In this document: piece by piece, positions 35,718 to 43,645 of the stretch | Position numbering within the stretch: position 1 is the first letter of the stretch | Layout: every line of letters starts with the position of its first letter | Assembly: GCA_964251385.1 (NCBI GenBank) | Contig: CAXUJK010000003.1 | Location: forward strand, 124,001-188,000 | DNA length: 64,000 nucleotides | DNA from: CADCVW01 sp964251385 | Lineage (GTDB): Bacteria > Pseudomonadota > Alphaproteobacteria > Sphingomonadales > Sphingomonadaceae | Direction of reading: 5' to 3' | Program-made: the position numbers and the translations under genes | The notes under the pieces: model-generated | Told to the model about the DNA's origin: nothing | The model's input: only the letters and a program-made list of their open reading frames with translations | Databases searched by the model: none

Positions 35718-36410
35718 ATGACGCTAAGCCTTGTCCGTTCTCGTCTACTTATCAATCAGCTGACAAGCGGCATTTGTGCGTGGCTAACGTTGCAGCAGAT
35801 GAAGGGAAATTCGTCCAATCTAAGTGAAAGCAGTTTTTACGAACCTCTTCACGACATTGCTCGCGGTCAAGACTACAAGGTTATCATTCAGTTTCCTCTG
35901 CCGAGACGTGTAGGGCAACTGGGCGCTTCCGAAAGCTACGACCTTGTGATGTTGTCCACTAATAAAAGGCATATACTTGTTCTCGAAGTGAAGTACAAGA
36001 AGCCCGGTTGTATGATGACAGGTACAGTGACTGCAGACGCAGTTAAGATGATTAAGTTGACCGATGACCAGCTGATTATCGCCGCCTGTAAGGCAATGCA
36101 TGTCAAAACACGTAGTGATTACGTTGTAAGGCGGGCAGCGATGGTCATATGGCGGCGGGCAGATATTGTGGATCAGTTTCGACTTCGCGAGAACGCATTG
36201 CTTCGTAAACAATGGTTTCATCTTATCAAAGGCATGATCACGGATACCGCGCTTCCGGTCGGACGCACTTTAGCAAACATCTTCCTCGATAGAACGCCCG
36301 TAAGCCCCGTTGGCAATCGCTATGGATCGCTTCGAGCCGGAGCGACTATCACGCCAAACCGCTTCTGGGTCGCTACCTTGAACCAGCGGGCGCTCTGGCA
36401 TAATCTTTGA
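35718..36410 (+). CDS. PD-(D/E)xK nuclease-like protein of low GC content
   Basis: This 230-aa protein has clearly lower GC content than gyrB before it. A helix with Glu (SSFYEPLHDIARG, E42) precedes YDLVMLS (D75) and ILVLEVKYKK (E90, K92). That is the D-x14-ExK layout of the PD-(D/E)xK nuclease fold. After the core is a helical region with several Trp and Arg. The stop overlaps the start of the DUF4160 gene (TGATG). No partner methylase or ATPase is beside it. I infer an acquired nuclease-like gene, possibly defence-related; the fold call rests on a motif only. Confidence 0.55.
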   Translation: MTLSLVRSRLLINQLTSGICAWLTLQQMKGNSSNLSESSFYEPLHDIARGQDYKVIIQFPLPRRVGQLGASESYDLVMLSTNKRHILVLEVKYKKPGCMMTGTVTADAVKMIKLTDDQLIIAACKAMHVKTRSDYVVRRAAMVIWRRADIVDQFRLRENALLRKQWFHLIKGMITDTALPVGRTLANIFLDRTPVSPVGNRYGSLRAGATITPNRFWVATLNQRALWHNL

Positions 36411-36642
36411 TGCCCCGCCTGATCCGTTTCTCGGCATCGGAGATCGCGATGTTTTTTGAGGATCATCATCCGCACACTTCCATGTGCTCGGACGCGACGG
36501 TGCGGCGCAGGTGCGGATCGACACGTTTGAGGTGATGAACATGTCAGGCAGGATCGATCTTCGCGAGGCGCTGGCCTGGGCGGCGGAGAACAAGGATTTG
36601 CTCACGGCCAAGTGGGAATTGTTCAGCGGAGATGTTGCATGA
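36410..36642 (+). pseudogene. DUF4160 protein gene with a frameshift
   Basis: The first 20 codons read MPRLIRFSASEIAMFFEDHH, the family N-terminus. From about 36476 another frame continues with HFHVLGRDGAAQVRIDTFEV, MSGRIDLREALAWAAENKDLL and AKWELFSGDVA, the rest of DUF4160. Restoring one base in CCGCACAC (around 36470-36475, so that the family PPHFHV is read) rejoins the frame. The 233-nt length is one short of a multiple of three. It is either a true pseudogene or a sequencing error. It overlaps the DUF2442 gene by 4 bp (ATGA). DUF4160 and DUF2442 genes are commonly paired. Confidence 0.82.
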
Positions 36643-37073
36643 GCATCGGAAAGATGACGGGCGTTTCGGTGACCGGTGACGCTTCAGTTACGATAAGTTG
36701 GGACGACGGGCACATTGCCGGCACAAATCTTGCACCAGTGATCGCAGGACGTCAGTCGCTTGCCAGCCTCGCCGATCCCCGCGTCTTCGCTCAGGTGAAG
36801 ATAGCCGATGATGGCTGGTCGCTCGTTTGGACGTCAGGGATTGACTTCGATACCGCGCAGCTCCGCCGCTGGGCCGACGAGCAGGCCGGGAACGTCATGC
36901 CTCTTGCAGCATTCCGCGACTGGGTTCGAGCACAAGGACTGACGCCTGATCAGGCCGCCATCGCGCTCGGCTTGTCCAATCAAGCTATCACGGCTTACCT
37001 GAGCGGCGAGCAGCCCGTGCCTAAAACGGTCATGCTCGGCACTGAAGGGTATGGCCACCGCGCAGCGGCGTGA
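36639..37073 (+). CDS. DUF2442 protein with C-terminal HTH-like region
   Basis: This 144-aa protein has a DUF2442 domain over residues 5-80: GVSVTGDASVTISWDDGHIAGTNLAPVI, then LADPRVFAQVKIADDGWSLVW and GIDFDTAQLRRWADEQ. The rest (FRDWVRAQGLTPDQAAIALGLSNQAITAYLSGEQPVPKTVML) looks like an XRE-type helix-turn-helix, as in transcription-regulating antitoxins. It starts inside the DUF4160 stop (ATGA). The pair resembles a toxin-antitoxin-like module, though no toxic activity is established for the family to my knowledge. The partner here is frameshifted. Confidence 0.85.
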   Translation: MSIGKMTGVSVTGDASVTISWDDGHIAGTNLAPVIAGRQSLASLADPRVFAQVKIADDGWSLVWTSGIDFDTAQLRRWADEQAGNVMPLAAFRDWVRAQGLTPDQAAIALGLSNQAITAYLSGEQPVPKTVMLGTEGYGHRAAA

Positions 37074-37158
37074 TCGGGCAGGCCGCCTAGTGCAGTCCTC
37101 GCAGGAACCCGCTCCCGCTCCGCCCGTTCACATGAAAACTTCAATGGAGACGCACGCC

Positions 37159-37644
37159 ATGCCCACCCCCGCCGAGCTCGAAGCCAAGTTCTGGAAGGCG
37201 CTGAAGTCCGACATGACGATCATGCTCGGGCTGGACGGGGTCGAGGATGGTCACGCACGGCCGATGACGGCGCAGGTCGAGAACGACCGCAGCCCGATCT
37301 GGTTTTTCGCGTCGACCGATAACGTGCTCGTGCAGAAGCTGCCACAGGGCGACCGCGCGATCGCGACGTTCGCGTCCAAGGGGCACGACATCTGGGCGAC
37401 GATCCACGGTAGCCTGAAGCACGATCAGGATCGCGCGACGATCGACCGGCTGTGGAGCCCGCAAGCGGCGGCGTGGTACGAAGGCGGCAAGGACGATCCC
37501 AAGCTCGCGCTGCTCCGCCTCGATGCGGAAAAGGCCGAGATCTGGGAGAACTCGTCGAGTGTGTTCGCGGGCGTCAAGTCGATGCTCGGCATCGATCCCA
37601 AGAAGGATGCGGACAAGAAGGTCGCCGAAGTCTCGTTGAGCTAA
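37159..37644 (+). CDS. Pyridoxamine 5'-phosphate oxidase-related (general stress protein 26-like)
   Basis: This 161-aa split-barrel flavin-binding-type protein reads PTPAELEAKFWKALKSDMTIMLGL, MTAQVENDRSPIWFFAST and VQKLPQGDRAIATFASKGHDIWATIHGSL, all typical of the GSP26/PNPOx-like family. The C-terminal DAEKAEIWENSSSVFAGVKSMLG matches also. The ATG at 37159 is preceded by GGAGA at good spacing; earlier ATGs at 37132 and 37144 are less likely. The substrate is unknown. Confidence 0.88.
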   Translation: MPTPAELEAKFWKALKSDMTIMLGLDGVEDGHARPMTAQVENDRSPIWFFASTDNVLVQKLPQGDRAIATFASKGHDIWATIHGSLKHDQDRATIDRLWSPQAAAWYEGGKDDPKLALLRLDAEKAEIWENSSSVFAGVKSMLGIDPKKDADKKVAEVSLS

Positions 37645-37678
37645 GCTTTCTGGTCCGTCGGCATGTGGGGCCGCCGGA

Positions 37679-38236
37679 TCAATCCACCCGCGACAGGTCG
37701 ATCAACACGGGCGCGGAGAACGTAAGGCCGGTCAGCGGCCCGTCCGTCCAGCGCACCTGCGCGGGAACGAGGATGCCGCCTTCGAAGCGGACCTGAACGT
37801 GCGACATCGGTTTGAGGCCGACGGGATCGCTTCCCATCATGCCGGCGGCTGACAGATTGTGCACGGCGAAGCTGTGCGGCGATCCGTCGATCAGCAGTTG
37901 CAGTGTGCGGTCTTCGGCGGCGACACGTTCGTGCCGGCGGCGGTTGTCGCCTTCCACGGCGCGTTTGGCGTGCGCCTCATGATCGACAGGCTTCGGCGGC
38001 TTGACCTCTGCCACGATGTCGCCTTGTCCGCCGCCGCTCCACTTAGCGTCCGCGAGCGGTACCGCCGTTCCGCAGAATCCGCACTCGGCGGTAATGCGCC
38101 CGACGAACCATTGCGCGCGGCCGCAGCCGGGACACCGGTTGCTCTCGTTCGCGCGGTAGACGACGTGGTGTCCCCGCGCGGACAGATCGAGGTCGAAGTC
38201 GCGGCCTTCGCGCTGGTAGATCATGACACCGGACAT
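37679..38236 (-). CDS. Zinc-ribbon plus PilZ domain protein
   Basis: This protein of about 185 aa has an N-terminal GHHVVYRANESNRCPGCGRAQ and CGFCGTAVPLADAKW, giving two Cys pairs of a zinc ribbon. The second half is a PilZ domain with RRRHERVA (the RxxxR cyclic-di-GMP motif) and NLSAAGMMG ((D/N)xSxxG). It probably senses cyclic-di-GMP. The longer start at 38257 adds seven residues (MRLAETN). It is divergent from threonine synthase. Confidence 0.8.
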   Translation of the reverse strand: MSGVMIYQREGRDFDLDLSARGHHVVYRANESNRCPGCGRAQWFVGRITAECGFCGTAVPLADAKWSGGGQGDIVAEVKPPKPVDHEAHAKRAVEGDNRRRHERVAAEDRTLQLLIDGSPHSFAVHNLSAAGMMGSDPVGLKPMSHVQVRFEGGILVPAQVRWTDGPLTGLTFSAPVLIDLSRVD

Positions 38237-38389
38237 GTTGGTCTCCGCAAGACGCACCGCCTCCTTCGGCGACGCGTCGTTCGCGGATCAACATGGCCGC
38301 AAGACCTTGCTGACTCCTTACCTGAGGCGCGGTCGCACAGGTTAATGCGACCGGTCGCACGTCGGCTTCCAAGCTGATACGGGCCCGCC

Positions 38390-39631
38390 ATGCTTTACGA
38401 CGACAATCTCACCGCCGACCGCCGCCACTTCGTCACGCACCTCGAATGCTCCGCCACGGGCGAGCGGCACGACGCGGGCGTCGTTCACAACCTGTCGCGG
38501 GCGGGCAAGCCCCTTCTCGTGCGCTACGATTTGGATGAGGTCGCCAAGGCGCTGACACGGGACGCGCTCGCCGCACGGCCGCATGACATGTGGCGCTGGC
38601 GCGAACTGCTGCCCGTGCCCGACGCGGCGAGCATCGTCAGCTTGGGCGAGGTGGCGACCCCGCTGATCCCGTTGCCGAAGTTCTCCGGAACGGGGACGCG
38701 GCCCGTGCTCGTCAAGGACGAAGCCCGGCTGCCGACGGGATCGTTCAAGGCGCGCGGGCTGGTGATGGCGGTCAGCATGGCCAAGCATTTCGGCATTTCC
38801 CGGGTGGCCATGCCGACCAACGGTAACGCGGGCGCGGCGCTCGCCGCCTATGGCGCTGCCGCGGGGATCGAAAGTTTCGTCTTCGCGCCCGACGACACGC
38901 CGGAGATCAATGTCCGCGAGATCGCCGCGCAGGGGGCGCACACATATCGCGTCAATGGCCTGATCGGCGATTGCGGGCGCATCGTCGGCGAAGGCCGCGA
39001 CGCGATGGGCTGGTTCGACATGTCGACCCTGAAGGAGCCGTACCGGATCGAAGGCAAGAAGACGATGGGGCTGGAGCTGGTCGAACAGCTCGACTGGCGG
39101 GTGCCGGACGTGATCTTTTACCCGACAGGCGGTGGTACGGGACTGATCGGGATGTGGAAGGCGTTCGCCGAGCTGGAGGCGATCGGGCTCATCGGCCCCG
39201 AACGGCCGCGCATGGTGGCGGTGCAGGCGGCCGGGTGCGCGCCGATCGTGCGCGCGTTCGAGCGGGGCGAGACGCATGCCGAACCGTGGGCGGACGCGCA
39301 TACGCGTGCCGCCGGCATCCGCGTTCCCGGCGCGATCGGCGACTTCCTCATCCTGGACGCGGTGCGGGAGTCGGGCGGGTTCGCCATGGCAGTCGAGGAA
39401 GACGCAATCTTCGAGACGCGCGACCGCATCGCGCGCGAGGAGGGCTTGCTGCTGTGTCCCGAAGGCGCGGCGACCGCGCTGGCTTGGGCGGTGTCGGTCG
39501 ATCGCGGGATGGTCGACGCCGATGCCCGCGTCGTCCTGTTCAACTGCGCGACCGGTCTGAAATACCCGTTGCCGCCCGCCGACGCGTCGATCGACCGGCA
39601 TGCGCCCATCGATTGGGCGGCGCTCGTGTAG
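38390..39631 (+). CDS. thrC: Threonine synthase
   Basis: This 413-aa PLP-dependent enzyme of fold type II turns O-phosphohomoserine into threonine. The PLP lysine lies in PTGSFKARGL. TNGNAGAALAAYGAAAGI binds phosphate and YPTGGGTGLIGMWKAF is the glycine loop. The N-terminal LECSATGERHDAGVVHNL is typical of the plant/archaeal-like ThrC class that resembles threonine dehydratase-type enzymes. A hairpin follows at 39680. Confidence 0.93.
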   Translation: MLYDDNLTADRRHFVTHLECSATGERHDAGVVHNLSRAGKPLLVRYDLDEVAKALTRDALAARPHDMWRWRELLPVPDAASIVSLGEVATPLIPLPKFSGTGTRPVLVKDEARLPTGSFKARGLVMAVSMAKHFGISRVAMPTNGNAGAALAAYGAAAGIESFVFAPDDTPEINVREIAAQGAHTYRVNGLIGDCGRIVGEGRDAMGWFDMSTLKEPYRIEGKKTMGLELVEQLDWRVPDVIFYPTGGGTGLIGMWKAFAELEAIGLIGPERPRMVAVQAAGCAPIVRAFERGETHAEPWADAHTRAAGIRVPGAIGDFLILDAVRESGGFAMAVEEDAIFETRDRIAREEGLLLCPEGAATALAWAVSVDRGMVDADARVVLFNCATGLKYPLPPADASIDRHAPIDWAALV

Positions 39632-39679
39632 TGCCCCCTTGCATGTGCGCGCGCTAAGGGCGAAACGTTACGCCTAAGG

Positions 39680-39702
39680 AACCTGCTGCAATAAAGCAGG
39701 TT
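39680..39702 (+). terminator. Stem-loop after thrC
   Basis: A perfect 8-bp stem (AACCTGCT with AGCAGGTT) closes a 7-nt AT-rich loop in the gap between thrC and the SWIB gene. There is no T tract, so it may be a weak terminator or the 5' leader structure of the SWIB transcript. Confidence 0.5.
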
Positions 39703-39729
39703 ACCTCAGCTCAACAGGGAGAATGTCAC

Positions 39730-40095
39730 ATGGCCAAGGCAAGCACGACCAAGAGCGCCGACACGAAAGCGGCCAAGCCGAAGGCCGAGGCGAAACCCAA
39801 GGTCGCGGCCAAGCCCAAGGCCGCCAAACCTGCGGGCGACAGCACGGGCAAGCCCAACGCGCTGCAGCAGCCGCTGACGCCCTCCAAGGAACTGGGCGCG
39901 ATCGTCGGCACGGACAAGATCGCGCGCGGTCAGGTCGTCTCCAAGGTCTGGGAATATATCAAGAAGAACAACCTCCAGAATCCGGAAAACAAGCGCGAGA
40001 TCATGGCCGACGCCAAGCTCGAGCCGATCTTCGGTGCCAAGAAGGTGACGATGTTCGAGATGAACAAGCATCTCGCCAAGCATCTGACCAAGTAG
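39730..40095 (+). CDS. SWIB/MDM2 domain protein with Lys/Ala-rich tail
   Basis: This 121-aa protein has an N-terminal, histone H1-like low-complexity tail (residues 1-40, repeated AKPKA units). A SWIB domain follows (LTPSKELGAIVGTDKIARGQVVSKVWEYIK through NKHLAKHLTK). Bacterial SWIB proteins occur in chlamydiae and several alphaproteobacteria, and a DNA- or chromatin-related role is proposed. The ribosome site AGGGAGA is strong. A 10-bp terminator-like stem follows at 40103. Confidence 0.92.
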   Translation: MAKASTTKSADTKAAKPKAEAKPKVAAKPKAAKPAGDSTGKPNALQQPLTPSKELGAIVGTDKIARGQVVSKVWEYIKKNNLQNPENKREIMADAKLEPIFGAKKVTMFEMNKHLAKHLTK

Positions 40096-40102
40096 GATAC
40101 GG

Positions 40103-40135
40103 CGCGGCACCCGTTCGCGAGATCAGGGTGCCGCG
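40103..40135 (+). terminator. Terminator-like stem-loop after the SWIB gene
   Basis: A perfect 10-bp stem, CGCGGCACCC with GGGTGCCGCG, has a 13-nt loop and is followed by TCCTGTCG. There is no long T tract. It ends 11 bp before the next start codon. Confidence 0.6.
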
Positions 40136-40146
40136 TCCTGTCGACC

Positions 40147-40581
40147 ATGACGACGCTCTTCACGATCGGTTATGAGGCGAAGACGCAGGCCGAGTTTCTT
40201 GCGGAGTTGAAGCAGACCAACGTTCGGGTCGTCATCGATGTCCGGGCGATCGCGGCGTCCAGGCGGCCCGGGTTTTCGAAGACGGCGCTGGCGGGCGGAT
40301 TGCACGAGGTCGGGATCGATTACCTCCATTTGCGGGCGCTGGGCACGCCCAAGTCCGGGCGAGAAGCGGCGCGACGCGGCGACGTCAGGCTGATGCGCGA
40401 GGTCTACGCCGCGCAGCTGGCGATGCCCGAAGCCGAACTGGCGTATGAGCAGCTGCGCAGGGTTGCGACCGACACACCTGCCGCGCTGCTATGTTTCGAA
40501 CGTGAAGCGCATGCATGTCATCGCGCCGTTATCGCCGAGCGCCTGCATGCCGAGAACGGGTTCGCGATTGTCGACATCTGA
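40147..40581 (+). CDS. DUF488 family protein
   Basis: This 144-aa protein has the DUF488 pattern: FTIGYEAKTQAEFLAELKQTNVRVVIDVRAIAASRRPGFSK at the start, and ALLCFEREAHACHRAVIAERL (the CHR block) near the end. The function is unknown. It is convergent with the Crp-type regulator gene, with a 22-bp gap. Confidence 0.9.
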   Translation: MTTLFTIGYEAKTQAEFLAELKQTNVRVVIDVRAIAASRRPGFSKTALAGGLHEVGIDYLHLRALGTPKSGREAARRGDVRLMREVYAAQLAMPEAELAYEQLRRVATDTPAALLCFEREAHACHRAVIAERLHAENGFAIVDI

Positions 40582-40603
40582 CGGGCCGACAATCGGGTGC
40601 CGG

Positions 40604-41323
40604 TCAGCGCGGCTGGTGTTCCAGGTACAGGTAGTCGTCGGTGAATTCGGCCACATCGACCATTGCGTTCCAGTTGGCGATCGCAACCATCCCGCCGCGC
40701 ACCGTTACAAGCCCGCGATCGCGCAGGTCCTTGAGCGTGCGGTTGACGTGGACCTGGGTCAGCCCGGACGCATCCGCGATCTGCGCCTGCGTCAGCGGAA
40801 GCGCGTAGCTGTGACCCTGCGTCAACCCCACGACCTGAAGTCGGACCTGCAGCTCGCATAAGAGGTGCGCCAGGCGGCTGATCGCCGAACGTCGGCCGAT
40901 CGACAGGATCTTCTCCCGGTGAATGGCGGCGTCGAGCAGCGTCGACGTCCACAGCAGGCGCGCCAGATGCGGCCAGCGTTCGGTGATGACCTTCAACCGG
41001 TCGTGCGGCACGATCGCGATCCGTGCAGGAGTCAGCGCGTCGATAGAATGTTCGAGGCGCTTGAGGACGAACCCGTGGAGATCGAAAAAGTCACCGGGAA
41101 CATGGAGCTCGATGATCTGACGACGACCGTCGCTCAGATCGCGCAGGCGGCCCACGATGCCGTCGAGAAGCACCATGCTGACGTGAAGCAGGTCGCCCGC
41201 ATGGACCAGCGTGTCGCCCTCGGAGACGTCGCGAACCTCGGAAACCGCGCTGTCGAGCGCCTGTTGCTCGAATTCGGCGAGATCGTCACGCTGCTTGAGT
41301 TTCAGGAACAGCCGCTCGAGCAC
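40604..41323 (-). CDS. Crp/Fnr family transcriptional regulator
   Basis: This 239-aa protein has a cyclic-nucleotide-binding beta-barrel (GDTLVHAGDLLHVSMVLLDGIVGRLRDLSDGRRQIIELHVPGDFFDL), a dimer helix (ITERWPHLARLLWTSTLLDAAIHREKILSIGRRSAISRLAHLLCEL) and a winged HTH (LTQAQIADASGLTQVHVNRTLKDLRDRGLV). The N-terminal FNR cysteines are absent, so it is not an oxygen-sensing FNR. The effector and targets are unknown. It belongs to a group that is numerous in sphingomonads. Confidence 0.9.
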   Translation of the reverse strand: MLERLFLKLKQRDDLAEFEQQALDSAVSEVRDVSEGDTLVHAGDLLHVSMVLLDGIVGRLRDLSDGRRQIIELHVPGDFFDLHGFVLKRLEHSIDALTPARIAIVPHDRLKVITERWPHLARLLWTSTLLDAAIHREKILSIGRRSAISRLAHLLCELQVRLQVVGLTQGHSYALPLTQAQIADASGLTQVHVNRTLKDLRDRGLVTVRGGMVAIANWNAMVDVAEFTDDYLYLEHQPR

Positions 41324-41428
41324 CTACACCCCTCTTCGCGAGTGCGATTGCACGGGGGCGCGCTCAGGCGCAACTTGTTTCGTTCTCGTCACAGTCACGC
41401 GGATAGGTGCCGCGTGACGTCGATACCG

Positions 41429-41704
41429 TCAGCTACGAAGTGCGGCGGACTTGAGAAGCAGGCGATTGGTCGCGGGTGCCTTGACCGGAGGCTTGGTCAC
41501 CGATGCCGGAACGGCCTGTCCCGACGCGCGGCACTGAGCAGTCACGACCGGGTACATCACGTCGCTGCTCGCCAAGACCTCGTCCTGCGCGGCAATGCAC
41601 GCGCTGACCGACGAATACTGGACGGGCGATACCGCAACCTGCTCGCACTGCGTACCGGCATCGCCACAGCCCAGGATCGCCATCAGGATTGTCGCGGTCG
41701 CCAT
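41429..41704 (-). CDS. Small secreted or lipoprotein-like protein
   Basis: This 91-aa protein begins with a short apolar leader ATATILMAILGC, in which ILGC could be a lipobox. The body is VSPVQYSSVSACIAAQDEVLASSDVMYPVVTAQCRASG with paired Cys, and the tail is Lys/Pro-rich. There are no charged residues before the apolar stretch, so export is uncertain. I recall similar short proteins as hypothetical in sphingomonads. It is divergent from the Atm1-type gene. Confidence 0.55.
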   Translation of the reverse strand: MATATILMAILGCGDAGTQCEQVAVSPVQYSSVSACIAAQDEVLASSDVMYPVVTAQCRASGQAVPASVTKPPVKAPATNRLLLKSAALRS

Positions 41705-41803
41705 CGAATTTGCCTCGGGATTTCAGGGGACTAAACATAGGTTTGACCAATCGGTTCCAACGTTTCCGTTGCACGGGGGCAACAGCGACCTACTTTGGAC
41801 GCG

Positions 41804-43624
41804 ATGCCGCCCGACCTAACAACCAAGGGCGCGAGCCCCGAGACCGGCTTCGCCCCCCTGCGGCGTTTCCTCCCTTACCTTTGGCCCGACGGCGAGCCGG
41901 GTCTGAAGGCGCGCGTCGTCGGGTCGTTCGCGCTCGTGCTCGTGTCCATCTGCATCACGGTCCTCGTCGCGCCTCTGGCTTACGGCGCAGCGGTTGACCG
42001 CATGACCGCGGGCCGGGAGCCGGGCGTGGCGATCGCGGTAGCGCTGGTCGCCGCCTATGCCGCAGCGCGCTTCGGGGGCGTGCTGTTCGACAATTTGCGG
42101 AACGCGGTGTTCGAGCGCGTCGGGCAGGACGCGACGCGGCGGCTCGCGACAAGCACCTTCCGTCATCTCCACGAGCTGTCGCTGCGTTTTCACCTCGAGC
42201 GCCACACGGGCGCAGTGACGAAAGTCATCGAGCGCGGGACCAAGAGCATCGACACGATGCTCTACTTCCTGCTGTTCAACATCGCGCCGACGATCATCCA
42301 ATTGCTGATCGTGTCGGGCTATTTCCTCATCGAGTTCGGCTGGGAGTTGGTCGCCGCGACCGCGGTGATGGTGGTGGCCTATGTCTGGTTCACCAAGGTC
42401 ATGACCGAGTGGCGCACGAAGCTGCGGACGGAATGGGCCGACCGCGACACGTTCGCGACGGCGCGCGCCGTGGATTCCCTACTGAATTTTGAGACGGTCA
42501 AGTATTTCGGGGCCGAGGCGCGCGAGCAGGCGAGCTACGGCCGCGCGGTCAAGGCGCTCGCCGACGTCACGGTCAAGGTCGAGACCTCGCTCGCCTGGCT
42601 CAACATCGGCCAGGCACTGATTACCAACCTGATGCTCGCGGGCGCGATGGGATTTACCGTGTGGGGCTGGAGCCAGGGGCGGTTCACGCCGGGCGACGTG
42701 GTGGTGGTCAACACGATGCTGGCCCAGCTCTTCCGCCCGCTCGACTTGTTGGGGATGGTGTACCGGACGATCCGCCAGGGCCTGATCGACATGGCCGCGA
42801 TGTTCGATCTGGTGGATACGCCCGCCGAGGTCGTCGATGTGCCGGGCGCACAGCCGATCCGCGTGTCGGGCGGGGAGGTGCGGTTCGAAGGCGTGTCGTT
42901 CGGCTACGACGCGAACCGGGCGATCCTGGACGACGTCGACTTCCACGTGCCCGCGGGTGCGACCTTGGCCGTGGTCGGGCCGTCGGGCGCGGGCAAGTCG
43001 ACGCTCGCCCGCCTGCTGTTCCGGTTCTACGATCTGACGGCGGGGCGCATCACGATCGACGGACAGGACATCTCACAGGTCACGCAGGCCTCGCTACGGG
43101 CCGCGATCGGCATCGTGCCGCAGGACACGGTGCTGTTCAACGACACGATCGGCTACAACATCGCCTACGGCCGCGAGGGTGCGAGCGAGGCGGAAGTGCG
43201 CGGTGCGGCCAACGGTGCGGCGATCGGATCGTTCATTTCGTCCTTGCCCGAAGGTTACGACGCCAAGGTCGGCGAGCGCGGGCTCAAGCTGTCGGGCGGC
43301 GAGAAGCAGCGCGTGGCTATCGCGCGCACGTTGCTGAAGAACCCGCCGGTGCTGATCCTCGACGAGGCGACGAGCGCGCTCGACAGTCGCACGGAGGCCG
43401 AGATCCAGGCGACCTTGTCGAAGATTTCGGAACGGCGCACGACGATCGTGATCGCACACCGGCTGTCTACGATCGTCGATGCGGACGAGATCGTCGTGCT
43501 CGACGAGGGCCGCGTGCGCGAGCGGGGGACGCATGCGGGGCTGCTGGCGCGGCGCGGCCTGTATGCGGAGATGTGGAACCGGCAGCTGAGCGAGGACGAG
43601 CGCGAAACGGTGGCGGCTGAGTAG
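41804..43624 (+). CDS. Atm1-type ABC exporter (transmembrane and ATPase domains fused)
   Basis: This protein of about 606 aa has six membrane helices followed by an ATPase domain. It contains HLHELSLRFHLERHTGAVTKVIERGTKSI, a hallmark of the Atm1/HMT1 branch that exports glutathione- or sulfur-linked compounds and heavy-metal conjugates. The ATPase has Walker A GPSGAGKST, signature LSGGEKQRVAIARTLL and Walker B VLILDEATSALD. An alternative ATG three codons upstream (41795) is possible. It lies just upstream of recQ. Confidence 0.93.
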   Translation: MPPDLTTKGASPETGFAPLRRFLPYLWPDGEPGLKARVVGSFALVLVSICITVLVAPLAYGAAVDRMTAGREPGVAIAVALVAAYAAARFGGVLFDNLRNAVFERVGQDATRRLATSTFRHLHELSLRFHLERHTGAVTKVIERGTKSIDTMLYFLLFNIAPTIIQLLIVSGYFLIEFGWELVAATAVMVVAYVWFTKVMTEWRTKLRTEWADRDTFATARAVDSLLNFETVKYFGAEAREQASYGRAVKALADVTVKVETSLAWLNIGQALITNLMLAGAMGFTVWGWSQGRFTPGDVVVVNTMLAQLFRPLDLLGMVYRTIRQGLIDMAAMFDLVDTPAEVVDVPGAQPIRVSGGEVRFEGVSFGYDANRAILDDVDFHVPAGATLAVVGPSGAGKSTLARLLFRFYDLTAGRITIDGQDISQVTQASLRAAIGIVPQDTVLFNDTIGYNIAYGREGASEAEVRGAANGAAIGSFISSLPEGYDAKVGERGLKLSGGEKQRVAIARTLLKNPPVLILDEATSALDSRTEAEIQATLSKISERRTTIVIAHRLSTIVDADEIVVLDEGRVRERGTHAGLLARRGLYAEMWNRQLSEDERETVAAE

Positions 43625-43645
43625 GGCTTGCCGTAAGCTCCTCCG

